The notes beneath the pieces were generated by a model, which made no database searches, had not been told where the DNA came from, and saw nothing but the letters and a program-made list of their open reading frames with translations. Of a DNA stretch of 64,000 bases, positions 11,301-25,960 are shown piece by piece (position 1 is the first letter of the stretch; each line of letters starts with the position of its first letter). Position numbers and translations under genes: made by a program. The stretch spans positions 1 to 64,000 of the forward strand of contig JAUCBJ010006711.1 in the NCBI GenBank assembly GCA_032718475.1, given 5' to 3'. The DNA is from Nemertoderma westbladi. Lineage: Eukaryota > Xenacoelomorpha > Nemertodermatida > Nemertodermatidae.

Positions 11301-14300
11301 CGAGATAAAGTATCTTAAATGAAAGTCAAAAAAACAGGTAACACTTACATTTATAGAAGTAATCAGCTGTTATTTGCTACGTCTTTCCGCTGGAGATGGA
11401 TGAGTTTTGATTGCGTTGGAACACCCCCTATCTGTGGCTTTCTGAGTGGAGAGATAAGTATCCTATCTCCCTATTAATATTGTTGTGTTCTAGAATATTT
11501 TTTATAGTTTCATCGTATTGCCAAAGTGACTAGAGCTCAAGTTGTCTCATAATACAATAATTCACCTCAAATATCTCAGCTATTTCATGAACATAATGAA
11601 GTATTAAATCCATGTCAAAATCCTTGGTATTTTTCTGCAATAATTTATCAAAATATCCTCAGATTTTTTTCAAAAACCATATCAATTTTCATACTTATAA
11701 CTTCTATCCCACTCAACGACATAAAGTATCTTAAATGAACGTCAAAAGAACAGGTAACACTTACATTTATAGAAGTAATCAGTTGTTATTTGCTACGTCT
11801 TTCCGCTGGAGATGGATGAATTTTGATTGCATTGGAACACCCCCTATCTGTGGCTTTCTGAGTGGAGAGATAAGTATCCTATCTCCCTATTAATATTGTT
11901 GTGTTCTAGAATATTTTTTATAGTTTCATCGTATTGCCAAAGTGACTAGAGCTGAAGTTAACTCATAATACAATAATTCACCTCAAATATCTCAGCTATT
12001 TCATGAACATAATGAAGTATTAAAGCCATGTCAAAATCATTGGTGTTTTTCTGCAATAATTTATCAAAATATCCTCTGATTTTTTTCAAAAACCACATCG
12101 ATTTTCTTATTTATAACTTCTATCCCACTCCACGAGATAGATAATCTTAAATGAACGTCAAAAGAACAGGTAACACTTACATTTATAGCAGTAATCAGCT
12201 GTTATTTGCTACGTCTTTCCGCTGGAGATGGATGAATTTTGATTGCGTTGGAACACCCCCTATCTGTGGCTGTCTGAGTGGAGAGATAAGTAGCCTATCT
12301 CCCTGTTAATATTGTTGTGTTCTAGAATATTTATTATAGTTTCATCATATTGCCAAAGTGACTAGAGCTGAAGTTGACTCATAATACAATAATTCACCTC
12401 AAATATCTCAGCTATTTCATGAACATAATGAAGTATTAAATCCATGTCAAATTCCTTGGTGTTTTTCTGCAATAATTTATCAAAATATCCTCTGATTTTT
12501 TTCAAAAACCATATCAATTTTCATATTTATAACTTCTATCCCACACAACGAGATAAAGTATCTTAAATGAAAGTCAAAAGAACAGGTAACACTTACATTT
12601 ATAGAAGTAATCAGCTGTTATTTGCTACGTCTTTCCGTTGGAGATGGATGAATTTTGATTGTGTCAGAACACCCCCTATCTGTGGCTGTCTGAGTTGAGA
12701 AATAAGTAGCCTATCTCCCTATTAATATTGTTGTGTTCTAGAATATTTATTATAGTTTCATCGTATTGCCAAAGTGACTAGAGCTCAAGTTGTCTCATAA
12801 TACAATAATTCACCTCAAATATCTCAGCTATTTCATGAACATAATGAAGTATTAAAGCCATGTCAAAATCCTTGGTGTTTTTCTGCAATAATTTATCAAA
12901 ATATCCTCTGATTTTTTTCATAAACCATATCGATTTTCTTATTTATAACTTCTATCCCACTCCACGAGATAGAGAATCTTAAATGAACGTCAAAAGAACA
13001 GGTAACACTTACATTTATAGCAGTAATCAGCTGTTATTTGCTACGTCTTTCCGCTGGAGATGGATGAATTTTGATTGCGTTGGAACACCCCCTATCTGTG
13101 GCTGTCTGAGTGGAGAGATAAGTAGCCTATCTCCCTGTTAATATTGTTGTGTTCTAGAATATTTATTATAGTTTCATCGTATTGCCAAAGTGACTATAGA
13201 GCTGAAGTTGACTCATAATACAATAATTCACCTCAAATATCTCAGCTATTTCATGAACATAATGAAGTATTAAATCCATGTCAAATTCCTTGGTATTTTT
13301 CTGCAATAATTTATCAAAATATCCTCTGATTTTTTTCAAAAACCATATCAATTTTCATACTTATAACTTCTATCCCACTCAACGAGATAAAGTATCTTAA
13401 ATGAAAGTCAAAAGAACAGGTAACACTTACATTTATAGAAGTAATCAGATGTTATTTGCTACATCTTTCCGCTGGAGATGGATGAATTTTGATTGCGTTG
13501 GAACACCCCCTATCTGTGGCTTTCTGAGTGGAGAGATAAGTAGCCTATCTCCCTGTTAATATTGTTGTGTTCTAGAATATTTATTATAGTTTCATCATAT
13601 TGCCAAAGTGACTAGAGCTGAATTTAACTCATAATACAATAATTCACCTCAAATATCTCAGCTATTTCATGAACATAATGAAGTATTAAAGCCATGTCAA
13701 AATCCTTGGTGTTTTTCTGCAATAATTTATCAAAATATCCTCTGATTTTTTTCATAAACCATATCGATTTTCTTATTTATAACTTCTATCCCACTCAACG
13801 ACATAAAGTATCTTAAATGAACGTCAAAAGAACAGGTAACACTTACATTTATAGAAGTAATCAGCTGTTATTTGCTACGTCTTTCCGCTGGAGATGGATG
13901 AATTTTGATTGCATTGGAACACCCCCTATCTGTGGCTTTCTGAGTGGAGAGATAAGTATCCTATCTCCCTATTAATATTGTTGTGTTCTAGAATATTTTT
14001 TATAGTTTCATCGTATTGCCAAAGTGACTAGAGCTGAAGTTAACTCATAATACAATAATTCACCTCAAATATCTCAGCTATTTCATGAACATAATGAAGT
14101 ATTAAAGCCATGTCAAAATCATTGGTGTTTTTCTGCAATAATTTATCAAAATATCCTCTGATTTTTTTCAAAAACCACATCGATTTTCTTATTTATAACT
14201 TCTATCCCACTCCACGAGATAGAGAATCTTAAATGAACGTCAAAAAAACAGGTAACACTTACATTTATAGCAGTAATCAGCTGTTATTTGCTACGTCTTT

Positions 14301-17300
14301 CCGCTGGAGATGGATGAATTTTGATTGCGTTGGAACACCCCCTATCTGTGGCTGTCTGAGTGGAGAGATAAGTAGCCTATCTCCCTGTTAATATTGTTGT
14401 GTTCTAGAATATTTATTATAGTTTCATCATATTGCCAAAGTGACTAGAGCTGAAGTTGACTCATAATACAATAATTCACCTCAAATATCTCAGCTATTTC
14501 ATGAACATAATGAAGTATTAAATCCATGTCAAATTCCTTGGTATTTTTCTGCAATAATTTATCAAAATATCCTCTGATTTTTTTCAAAAACCATATCAAT
14601 TTTCATATTTATAACTTCTATCCCACTCCACGAGATAAGGAATCTTAAATGAAAGTCAAAAGAACAGGTAACACTTACATTTATAGAAGTAATCAGCTGT
14701 TATTTGCTACGTCTTTCCGCTGGAGATGGATGAATTTTGATTGTGTCAGAACACCCCCTATCTGTGGCTGTCTGAGTTGAGAAATAAGTAGCCTATCTCC
14801 CTATTAATATTGTTGTGTTCTAGAATATTGTCTCATAATACAATAATTCACCTCAAATATCTCAGCTATTTCATGAACATAATGAAGTATTAAAGCCATG
14901 TCAAAATCCTTGGTGTTTTTCTGCAATAATTTATCAAAATATCCTCTGATTTTTTACAAAAATCATATCGATTTTCATATTTATAACTTCTATCCCACTC
15001 CACGAGATAGAGAATCTTAAATGAACGTCAAAAGAACAGGTAACACTTACATTTATAGCAGTAATCAGCTGTTATTTGCTACGTCTTTCCGCTGGAGATG
15101 GATGAATTTTGATTGCGTTGGAACACCCCCTATCTGTGGCTGTCTGAGTGGAGAGATAAGTAGCCTATCTCCCTGTTAATATTGTTGTGTTCTAGAATAT
15201 TTATTATAGTTTCATCGTATTGCCAAAGTGACTAGAGCTGAAATTAACTCATAATACAATAATTCACCTCAAATATCTCAGCTATTTCATGAACATAATG
15301 AAGTATTAAATCCATGTCAAATTCCTTGGTATTTTTCTGCAATAATTTATCAAAATATCCTCTGATTTTTTTCAAAAACCATATCAATTTTCATACTTAT
15401 AACTTCTATCCCACTCAACGAGATAAAGTATCTTAAATGAAAGTCAAAAGAACAGGTAACACTTACATTTATAGAAGTAATCAGATGTTATTTGCTACAT
15501 CTTTCCGCTGGAGATGGATGAATTTTGATTGCGTTGGAACACCCCCTATCTGTGGCTTTCTGAGTGGAGAGATAAGTAGCCTATCTCCCTGTTAATATTG
15601 TTGTGTTCTAGAATATTTATTATAGTTTCATCATATTGCCAAAGTGACTAGAGCTGAAATTAACTCATAATACAATAATTCACCTCAAATATCTCAGCTA
15701 TTTCATGAACATAATGAAGTATTAAAGCCATGTCAAAATCCTTGGTGTTTTTCTGCAATAATTTATCAAAATATCCTCTGATTTTTTTCATAAACCATAT
15801 CGATTTTCTTATTTATAACTTCTATCCCACTCAACGACATAAAGTATCTTAAATGAACGTCAAAAGAACAGGTAACACTTACATTTATAGAAGTAATCAG
15901 CTGTTATTTGCTACGTCTTTCCGCTGGAGATGGATGAATTTTGATTGCATTGGAACACCCCCTATCTGTGGCTTTCTGAGTGGAGAGATAAGTATCCTAT
16001 CTCCCTATTAATATTGTTGTGTTCTAGAATATTTTTTATAGTTTCATCGTATTGCCAAAGTGACTAGAGCTGAAGTTAACTCATAATACAATAATTCACC
16101 TCAAATATCTCAGCTATTTCATGAACATAATGAAGTATTAAAGCCATGTCAAAATCATTGGTGTTTTTCTGCAATAATTTATCAAAATATCCTCTGATTT
16201 TTTTCAAAAACCACATCGATTTTCTTATTTATAACTTCTATCCCACTCCACGAGATAGAGAATCTTAAATGAACGTCAAAAAAACAGGTAACACTTACAT
16301 TTATAGCAGTAATCAGCTGTTATTTGCTACGTCTTTCCGCTGGAGATGGATGAATTTTGATTGCGTTGGAACACCCCCTATCTGTGGCTGTCTGAGTGGA
16401 GAGATAAGTAGCCTATCTCCCTGTTAATATTGTTGTGTTCTAGAATATTTATTATAGTTTCATCATATTGCCAAAGTGACTAGAGCTGAAGTTGACTCAT
16501 AATACAATAATTCACCTCAAATATTTCAGCTATTTCATGAACATAATGAAGTATTAAATCCATGTCAAATTCCTTGGTATTTTTCTGCAATAATTTATCA
16601 AAATATCCTCTGATTTTTTTCAAAAACCATATCAATTTTCATATTTATAACTTCTATCCCACTCCACGAGATAAAGAATCTTAAATGAAAGTCAAAAGAA
16701 CAGGTAACACTTACATTTATAGAAGTAATCAGCTGTTATTTGCTACGTCTTTCCGCTGGAGATGGATGAATTTTGATTGCGTTGGAACACCCCCTATCTG
16801 TGGCTTTCTGAGTGGAGAGATAAGTATCCTATCTCCCTATTAATATTGTTGTGTTCTAGAATATTTTTTATAGTTTCATCGTATTGCCAAAGTGACTAGA
16901 GCTGAAGTTGACTCATAATACAATAATTCACCTCAAATATCTCAGCTATTTCATGAACATAATGAAGTATTAAATCCATGTCAAATTCCTTGGTATTTTT
17001 CTGCAATAATTTATCAAAATATCCTCTAATTTTTTTCAAAAACCATATCAATTTTCATATTTATAACTTCTATCCCACTCCACGAGATAAAGAATCTTAA
17101 ATGAAAGTCAAAAGAACAGGTAACACTTACATTTATAGAAGTAATCAGCTGTTATTTGCTTCGTCTTTCCGCTGGAGATGGATGAATTTTGATTGTGTCA
17201 GAACACCCCCTATCTGTGGCTGTCTGAGTTGAGAAATAAGTAGCCTATCTCCCTATTAATATTGTTGTGTTCTAGAATATTTATTATAGTTTCATCGTAT

Positions 17301-20300
17301 TGCTAAAGTGGCTGGAGCTAAAGTTATTATGTAATTAATGCAATAATTCACCTCAAATATCTCAGCTATTTCATGAACATAATGAAGTATTAAATCCATG
17401 TCAAATTCCTTGGTGTTTTTCTGCAATAATTTATCAAAATATCCTCTGATTTTTTCAAAAACCATATCAATTTTCATATTTATAACTTCTATCCCACACA
17501 ACGAGATAAAGTATCTTAAATGAAAGTCAAAAGAACAGGTAACACTTACATTTATAGAAGTAATCAGCTGTTATTTGCTACGTCTTTCCGCTGGAGATGG
17601 ATGAATTTTGATTGTGTCAGAACACCCCCTATCTGTGGCTGTCTGAGTTGAGAAATAAGTAGCCTATCTCCCTATTAATATTGTTGTGTTCTAGAATATT
17701 GTCTCATAATACAATAATTCACCTCAAATATCTCAGCTATTTCATGAACATAATGAAGTATTAAAGCCATGTCAAAATCCTTGGTGTTTTTCTGCAATAA
17801 TTTATCAAAATATCCTCTGATTTTTTTCATAAACCATATCAATTTTCATATTTATAACTTCTATCCCACTCCACGAGATAGAGAATCTTAAATGAACGTC
17901 AAAAGAACAGGTAACACTTACATTTATAGCAGTAATCAGCTGTTATTTGCTACGTCTTTCCGCTGGAGATGGATGAATTTTGATTGTGTTGGAACACCCC
18001 CTATCTGTGGCTGTCTGAGTGGAGAGATAAGTAGCCTATCTCCCTGTTAATATTGTTGTGTTCTAGAATATTTATTATAGTTTCATCGTATTACCAAAGT
18101 GACTATAGAGCTGAAGTTGACTCATAATACAATAATTCACCTCAAATATCTCAGCTATTTCATGAACATAATGAAGTATTAAATCCATGTCAAATTCCTT
18201 GGTATTTTTCTGCAATAATTTATCAAAATATCCTCTGATTTTTTTCAAAAACCATATCAATTTTCATACTTATAACTTCTATCCCACTCAACGAGATAAA
18301 GTATCTTAAATGAAAGTCAAAAGAACAGGTAACACTTACATTTATAGAAGTAATCAGATGTTATTTGCTACATCTTTCCGCTGGAGATGGATGAATTTTG
18401 ATTGCGTTGGAACACCCCCTATCTGTGGCTTTCTGAGTGGAGAGATAAGTATCCTATCTCCCTATTAATATTGTTGTGTTCTAGAATATTTTTTATAGTT
18501 TCATCGTATTGCCAAAGTGACTAGAGCTGAAGTTGTCTCATAATACAATAATTCACCTCAAATATCTCAGCTATTTCATGAACATAATGAAGTATTAAAT
18601 CCATGTCAAAATCCTTGGTATTTTTCTGCAATAATTTATCAAAATATCCTCTGATTTTTTTCAAAAACCATATCAATTTTCATATTTATAACTTCTATCC
18701 CACTCCACGAGATAGAGAATCTTAAATGAACGTCAAAAGAACAGGTAACACTTACATTTATAGAAGTAATCAGCTGTTATTTGCTACGTCTTTCTACTGG
18801 AGATGGATGAATTTTGATTGCGTTGCAACACCCCCTATCTGTGGCTTTCTGAGTAGAGAGATAAGTATCCTATCTCCCTATTAATATTGTTGTGTTCTAG
18901 AATATTTTTTATAGTTTCATCGTATTGCCAAAGTGACTAGAGCTGAAGTTAACTCATAATACAATAATTCACCTCAAATATTTCAGCTATTTCATGAACA
19001 TAATGAAGTATTAAAGCCATGTCAAAATCATTGGTGTTTTTCTGCAATAATTTATCAAAATATCCTCTGATTTTTTTCAAAAACCACATCGATTTTCTTA
19101 TTTATAACTTCTATCTCACTCCACGAGATAGAGAATCTTAAATGAACGTCAAAAGAACAGGTAACACTTACATTTATAGCAGTAATCAGCTGTTATTTGC
19201 TACGTCTTTCCGCTGGAGATGGATGAATTTTGATTGCGTTGGAACACCCCCTATCTGTGGCTGTCTGAGTGGAGAGATAAGTAGCCTATCTCCCTGTTAA
19301 TATTGTTGTGTTCTAGAATATTTATTATAGTTTCATCGTATTGCCAAAGTGACTAGAGCTGAAGTTGACTCATAATACAATAATTCACCTCAAATATCTC
19401 AGCTATTTCATGAACATAATGAAGTATTAAATCCATGTCAAATTCCTTGGTATTTTTCTGCAATAATTTATCAAAATATCCTCTGATTTTTTTCAAAAAC
19501 CATATCAATTTTCATATTTATAACTTCTATCCCACTCAACGAGATAAAGTATCTTAAATGAAAGTCAAAAGAACAGGTAACACTTACATTTATAGAAGTA
19601 ATCAGCTGTTATTTGCTTCGTCTTTCCGCTGGAGATAGATGAATTTTGATTGTGTCAGAACACCCCCTATCTGTGGCTGTCTGAGTTGAGAAATAAGTAG
19701 CCTATCTCCCTATTAATATTGTTGTGTTCTAGAATATTTATTACAGTTTCATCGTATTGCTAAAGTGGCTGGAGCTAAAGTTATTATGTAATTAATGCAA
19801 TAATTCACCTCAAATATCTCAGCTATTTCATGAACATAATGAAGTATTAAAGCCATGTCAAAATCCTTGGTGTTTTTCTGCAATAATTTATCAAAATATC
19901 CTCTGATTTTTTACAAAAATCATATCGATTTTCATATTTATAACTTCTATCCCACTCAACGAGATAAAGTATCTTAAATGAAAGTCAAAAGAACAGCTAA
20001 CACTTACATTTATAGAAGTAAATCAGCTGTTATTTGCTACGTCTTTCCGCTGGTGATGGATGAATTTTGATTGCGTTGGAACACCCCCTATCTGTGGCTT
20101 TCTGAGTGGAGAGATAAGTATCCTATCTACCTATTAATATTGTTGTGTTCTAGAATATTTTTTATAGTTTCATCGTATTGCCAAAGTGAATAGAGCTGAA
20201 GTTTACTCATAATACAATAATTCACCTCCAATATCTCAGCTATTTCATGAACATAATGAAGTATTAAAGCCATGTCAAAATCATTGGTGTTTTTCTGCAA

Positions 20301-22046
20301 TAATTTATCAAAATATCCTCTGATTTTTTTCAAAAACCACATCGATTTTCTTATTTATAACTTCTATCCCACTCCACGAGATAGATAATCTTAAATGAAC
20401 GTCAAAAGAACAGGTAACACTTACATTTATAGCAGTAATCAGCTGTTATTTGCTACGTCTTTCCGCTGGAGATAGATGAATTTTGATTGTGTTGGAACAC
20501 CCCCTATCTGTGGCTGTCTGAGTGGAGAGATAAGTAGCCTATCTCCCTGTTAATATTGTTGTGTTCTAGAATATTTATTATAGTTTCATCGTATTGCCAA
20601 AGTGACTATAGAGCTGAAGTTGACTCATAATACAATAATTCACCTCAAATATCTCAGCTATTTCATGAACATAATGAAGTATTAAATCCATGTCAAATTC
20701 CTTGGTATTTTTCTGCAATAATTTATCAAAATATCCTCTGATTTTTTTCAAAAACCATATCAATTTTCATACTTATAACTTCTATCCCACTAAACGACAT
20801 AAAGTATCTTAAATGAAAGTCAAAAGAACAGGTAACACTTACATTTATAGAAGTAATCAGCTGTTATTTGCTACGTCTTTCCGCTGGAGATGGATGAATT
20901 TTGATTGGGTTGGAACACCCCCTATCTGTGGCTTTCTGAGTGGAGAGATAAGTATCCTATCTCCCTATTAATATTGTTGTGTTCTAGAATATTTTTTATA
21001 GTTTCATCGTATTGCCAAAGTGACTAGAGCTCAAGTTGTCTCATAATACAATAATTCACCTCAAATATCTCAGCTATTTCATGAACATAATGAAGTATTA
21101 AATCCATGTCAAAATCCTTGGTATTTTTCTGCAATAATTTATCAAAATATCCTCTGATTTTTTTCAAAAACCATATCAATTTTCATACTTATAACTTCTA
21201 TCCCACTCAACGACATAAAGTATCTTAAATGAACGTCAAAAGAACAGGTAACACTTACATTTATAGAAGTAATCAGCTGTTATTTGCTACGTCTTTCCGC
21301 TGGAGATGGATGAATTTTGATTGCGTTGGAACACCCCCTATCTGTGGCGTTCTGAGTGGAGAGATAAGTATCCTATCTCCCTATTAATATTGTTGTGTTC
21401 GAGAATATTTTTTATAATTTCATCGTATTGCCAAAGTGACTAGAGCTGAAGTTAACTCATAATACAATAATTCACCTCAAATATCTCAGCTATTTCATGA
21501 ACATAATGAAGTATTAAAGCCATGTCAAAATCATTGGTGTTTTTCTGCAATAATTTATCCAAATATCCTCTGATTTTTTTCAAAAACCACATCGATTTTC
21601 TTATTTATAACTTCTATCCCACTCAACGAGATAAAGTATCTTAAATGAAAGTCAAAAGAACAGGTAACACTTACATTTATAGAAGTAATCAGCTGTTATT
21701 TGCTTCGTCTTTCCGCTGGAGATGGATGAATTTTGATTGTGTCAGAACAACCCTATCTGTGGCTGTCTGAGTTGAGAGATAAGTAGCCTATCTCCCTATT
21801 AATATTGTTGTGTTCTAGAATATTTATTATAGTTTCATCGCATTGCTAAAGTGGCTGGAGCTAAAGTTATTATGTAATGCAATAATTCACCTCAAAAAAC
21901 TCAGCTATTTCATGAACATAATGAAGTATTAAATCCATGTCAAAATCCTTGGTATTTTTCTGCAATAATTTATCAAAATATCCTCTGATTTTTTTCAAAA
22001 ACCATATCAATTTTCATATTTATAACTTCTATCCCACTCCACGAGA

Positions 22047-22185
22047 TAAAGAATTTAAAATGAAAGTCAAAAGAACTGGTAACACTTACATTTATAGAAG
22101 TAATCAGCTGTATAATAAAGAATTTAAAATGAAAGTCAAAAGAACTGGTAACACTTACATTTATAGAAGTAATCAGCTGTTATTT
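22047..22185. repeat. Local 69-bp tandem duplication inside a satellite monomer
   Basis: A segment running from about AAAGAATTTAAAATG to AATCAGCTGTATAA occurs twice, 69 bp apart. Because 69 is a multiple of three it creates a chance 116-codon plus-strand frame (21937-22287) that I do not treat as a gene. Confidence 0.8.
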
Positions 22186-25100
22186 GCTACGTCTTTCCGC
22201 TGGAGATGGATGAATTTTGATTGTGTCAGAACACCCCCTATCTGTGGCTGTCTGAGTTGTGAAATAAGTAGCCTATCTCCCTATTAATATTGTTGTGTTC
22301 TAGAATATTTATTTTAGTTTCATCGTATTGCTAAAGTGGCTGGAGCTAAAGTTATTATGTAATGCAATAATTCACCTCAAATATCTCAGCTATTTCATGA
22401 ACATAATGAAGTATTAAAGCCATGTCAAAATCCTTGGTGTTTTTCTGCAATAATTGATCAAAATATCCTCTGATTTTTTTCAAAAACCAAATCAATTTTC
22501 ATATTTATAACTTCTATCCCACTCCACGAGATAGGGAATCTTAAATGAACGTCAAAAGAACAGGTAACACTTACATTTATAGCAGTAATCAGCTGTTATT
22601 TGCTACGTCTTTCCGCTGGAGATGGATGAATTTTGATTGCGTTGGAACACCCCCTATCTGTGGCTGTCTGAGTGGAGAGATAAGTAGCCTATCTCCCTGT
22701 TAATATTGTTGTGTTCTAGAATATTTATTATAGTTTCATCGTATTGCCAAAGTGACTAGAGCTGAAGTTGACTCATAATACAATAATTCACCTCAAATAT
22801 CTCAGCTATTTCATGAACATAATGAAGTATTAAATTCATGTCAAATTCCTTGGTATTTTTCTGCAATAATTTATCAAAATATCCTCTGATTTTTTTCAAA
22901 AACCATATCAATTTTCATATTTATAACTTCTATCCCACTCCACGAGATAGAGAATCTTAAATGAACGTCAAAAGAACAGGTAACACTTACATTTATAGAA
23001 GTAATCAGCTGTTATTTGCTACGTCTTTCCGCTGGAGATGGATGAATTTTGATTGCGTTGGAACACCCCCTATCTGTGGCTTTCTGAGTGGAGAGATAAG
23101 TATCCTATCTCCCTATTAATATTGTTGTGTTCTAGAATATTTTTTATAGTTTCATCGTATTGCCAAAGTGACTAGAGCTGAAGTTAACTCATAATACAAT
23201 AATTCACCTCAAATATCTCAGCTATTTCATGAACATAATGAAGTATTAAAGCCATGTCAAAATCATTGGTGTTTTTCTGCAATAATTTATCAAAATATCC
23301 TCTGATTGTTTTCAAAAACCACATCGATTTTCTTATTTATAACTTCTATCCCACTCCACGAGATAGAGAATCTTAAATGAACGTCAAAAGAACAGGTAGG
23401 TAACACTTACATTTATAGCAGTAATCAGCTGTTATTTGATACGTCTTTCCGCTGGAGATGGATGAATTTTGATTGCGTTGGAACACCCCCTATCTGTGGC
23501 TGTCTGAGAGGAGAGATAAGTAGCCTATCTCCCTGTTAATATTGTTGTGTTCTAGAATATTTATTATAGTTTCATCGTATTGCCAAAGTGACTAGAGCTG
23601 AAGTTGACTCATAATACAATAATTCACCTCAAATATCTCAGCTATTTCATGAACATAATGAAGTATTAAATCCATGTCAAATTCTTTGGTATTTTTCTGC
23701 AATAATTTATCAAAATTTCCTCTGATTTTTTTCAAAAACCATATCAATTTTCATATTTATAACTTCTATCCCACTCAACGAGATAAAGTATCTTAAATGA
23801 AAGTCAAAAGAACAGGTAACACTTACATTTATAGAAGTAATCAGCTGTTATTTGCTTCGTCTTTCCGCTGGAGATGGATGAATTTTGATTGTGTCAGAAC
23901 ACCCCCTATCTGTGGCTGTCTGAGTTGAGAAATAAGTAGCCTATCTCCCTATTAATATTGTTGTATTCTAGAATATTTATTATAGTTTCATCGTATTGCT
24001 AAAGTGGCTGGAGTTAAAGTTATTATGTGATGCAATAATTCACCTCAAATATCTCAGCTATTTCATGAACATAATGAAGTATTAAAGCCATGTCAAAATC
24101 CTTGGTGTTTTTCTGCAATAATTTATCAAAATATCCTCTGATTTTTTACAAAAACCATATCGATTTTCATATTTATAACTTCTATCCCACTCCACGAGAT
24201 AGAGAATCTTAAATGAACGTCACAAGAACAGGTAACACTTACATTTATAGCAGTAATCAGCTGTTATTTGCTACGTCTTAACGCTGGAGATGGATTAATT
24301 TTGATTGCGTTGGAACACCCCCTATCTGTGGCTTTCTGAGTGGAGAGATAAGTATCCTATCTCCCTATTAATATTGTTGTGTTCTAGAATATTTTTTATA
24401 GTTTCATCGTATTGCCAAAGTGACTAGAGCTGAAGTTAACTCATAATACAATAATTCACCTCAAATATCTCAGCTATTTCATGAACATAATGAAGTATTA
24501 AAGCCATTTCAAAATCATTGGTGTTTTTCTGCAATAATTTATCAAAATATCCTCTGATATTTTTCAAAAACCACATCGATTTTCTTATTTATATCTTCTA
24601 ACCCACTCCACGAGATAGAGAATCTTAAATGATCGTCAAAAGAACAGGTAACACTTACATTTATAGCAGTAATCAGCTGTTATTTGCAACGTCTTTCCGC
24701 TGGAGATGGATGGATTTTGATTGCGTTGGAACACACCCTATCTGTGGCTGTCTGAGTTGAGAGATAAGTAGCCTATCTCCCTATTAATATTGTTGTGTTC
24801 TAGAATATTTATTATAGTTTCATCGCATTGCTAAAGTGGCTGGAGCTAAAGTTATTATGTAATTCCATAATTCACCTCAAATATCTCAGCTATTTCATGA
24901 ACATAATGAAGTATTAAAGCCATGTCAAAATCCTTGGTGTTTTTCTGCAATAATTTATCAAAATATCCTCTGATTTTTTACAAAAACCATATCGATTTTC
25001 ATATTTATAACTTCTATCCCACTCCACGAGATAGAGAATCTTAAATGAACGTCACAAGAACAGGTAACACTTACATTTATAGCAGTAATCAGCTGTTATT

Positions 25101-25739
25101 TGCTACGTCTTAACGCTGGAGATGGATTAATTTTGATTGCGTTGGAACACCCCCTATCTGTGGCTGTCTGAGTTGAGAAATAAGTAGCCTATCTCCCTAT
25201 TTATATAGTTGTGTTCTAGAATATTTATTATAGTTTCATCGTATTGCCAAAGTGACTAGAGCTGAAGTTAACTCATAATACAATAATTCACCTCAAATAT
25301 CTCAGCTATTTCATGAACATAATGAAGTATTAAAGCCATGTCAAAATCATTGGTGTTTTTCTGCAATAATTTATCAAAATATCCTCTGATTTTTTACAAA
25401 AACCATATCGATTTTCATATTTATAACTTCTATCCCACTCCACGAGATAGAGAATCTTAAATGAACGTCAAAAGAACAGGTAACACTTACATTTATAGAA
25501 GTAATCAGCTGTTATTTGCTACGTCTTTCCGCTGGAGATGGATGGATTTTGATTGCGTTGGAACACACCCTATCTGTGGCTGTCTGAGTGGAGAGATAAG
25601 TAGCCTATCTCCCTGTTAATATTGTTGTGTTCTAGAATATTTATTATAGTTTCATTGTATTGCCAAAGTGACTAGAGCTGAAGTTGACTCATAATACAAT
25701 AATTCACCTCAAATATCTCAGCTATTTCATGAACATAAT

Positions 25740-25744
25740 GAAGT
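25740..25744. other. Target-site duplication GAAGT, left
   Basis: GAAGT of the satellite (AATGAAGTATTAAAG in intact monomers) directly precedes the LTR start TGATGAATT. The same five bases follow the second LTR at 63951-63955, after which the satellite continues in register. Confidence 0.92.
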
Positions 25745-25880
25745 TGATGAATTATTTCACTATAAGGTAGCATTTGTAGTTTAACTTTAACGTAAAAACT
25801 TTCGAAAATCCGACGCATTTTGATTAAGTTACAGTAATGTAATATTGCCTATTCATATTTGTACACATAAAACCCTTAGG

Positions 25881-25960
25881 TACTCTCATGGCGTAGTGGT
25901 CAGATGGTTAAGGGGTTGGTTACATTACAGATAGGTTACGAGTTCGAATCCCGGTTGGGA
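25881..25960 (+). other. tRNA-like sequence in outer 5' LTR
   Basis: CATGGCGTAGTGGTCAGATGG followed by GGTTAAGG resembles a tRNA D-arm/A box. ACGAGTTCGAATCCCGG about 35 nt later resembles a T-arm/B box. It begins about 137 bp inside the LTR. Acceptor pairing is poor, so a functional tRNA is unlikely, but an internal Pol III promoter is possible. Confidence 0.6.

Larger units (their letters stand above)
6799..25744. repeat. Satellite array, main block (~45 monomers of ~417 bp)
   Basis: Tandem array in which the CACCCCCTATCTGTGGC landmark recurs about every 415-422 bp. At least three subtypes alternate: (a) GAGTGGAGAGATAAGTAGCC with GACTCATAATACAAT; (b) GAGTTGAGAAATAAGTAGCC with a GCTGGAGCTAAAGTTATTATG insert; (c) CTTTCTGAGTGGAGAGATAAGTATCC with ATATTTTTTATAG. 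Blocks repeat as multi-monomer units; for example the variant GATGTTATTTGCTACATC recurs at about 13449, 15487 and 18359. Shortened monomers occur near 11225, 14829 and 17699. A ~60-codon minus-strand frame recurs in several monomers (for example 8253-8438, 10339-10524, 13166-13351, 18075-18260, 20578-20763), but no full gene is evident. The array is cut at 25744 by the LTR element. Confidence 0.95.

Noticed and set aside
21937-22287. 116-codon plus-strand frame in the satellite
   Set aside because: Created by a local 69-bp duplication; other monomers do not keep it.
6799-25744. CRISPR-like regular repeats
   Set aside because: The ~417-bp units abut each other with no unique spacers; this is a eukaryotic satellite.
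25881-25960. A functional tRNA gene in the LTR
   Set aside because: A and B boxes are present but acceptor and anticodon stems do not pair convincingly; kept only as tRNA-like.
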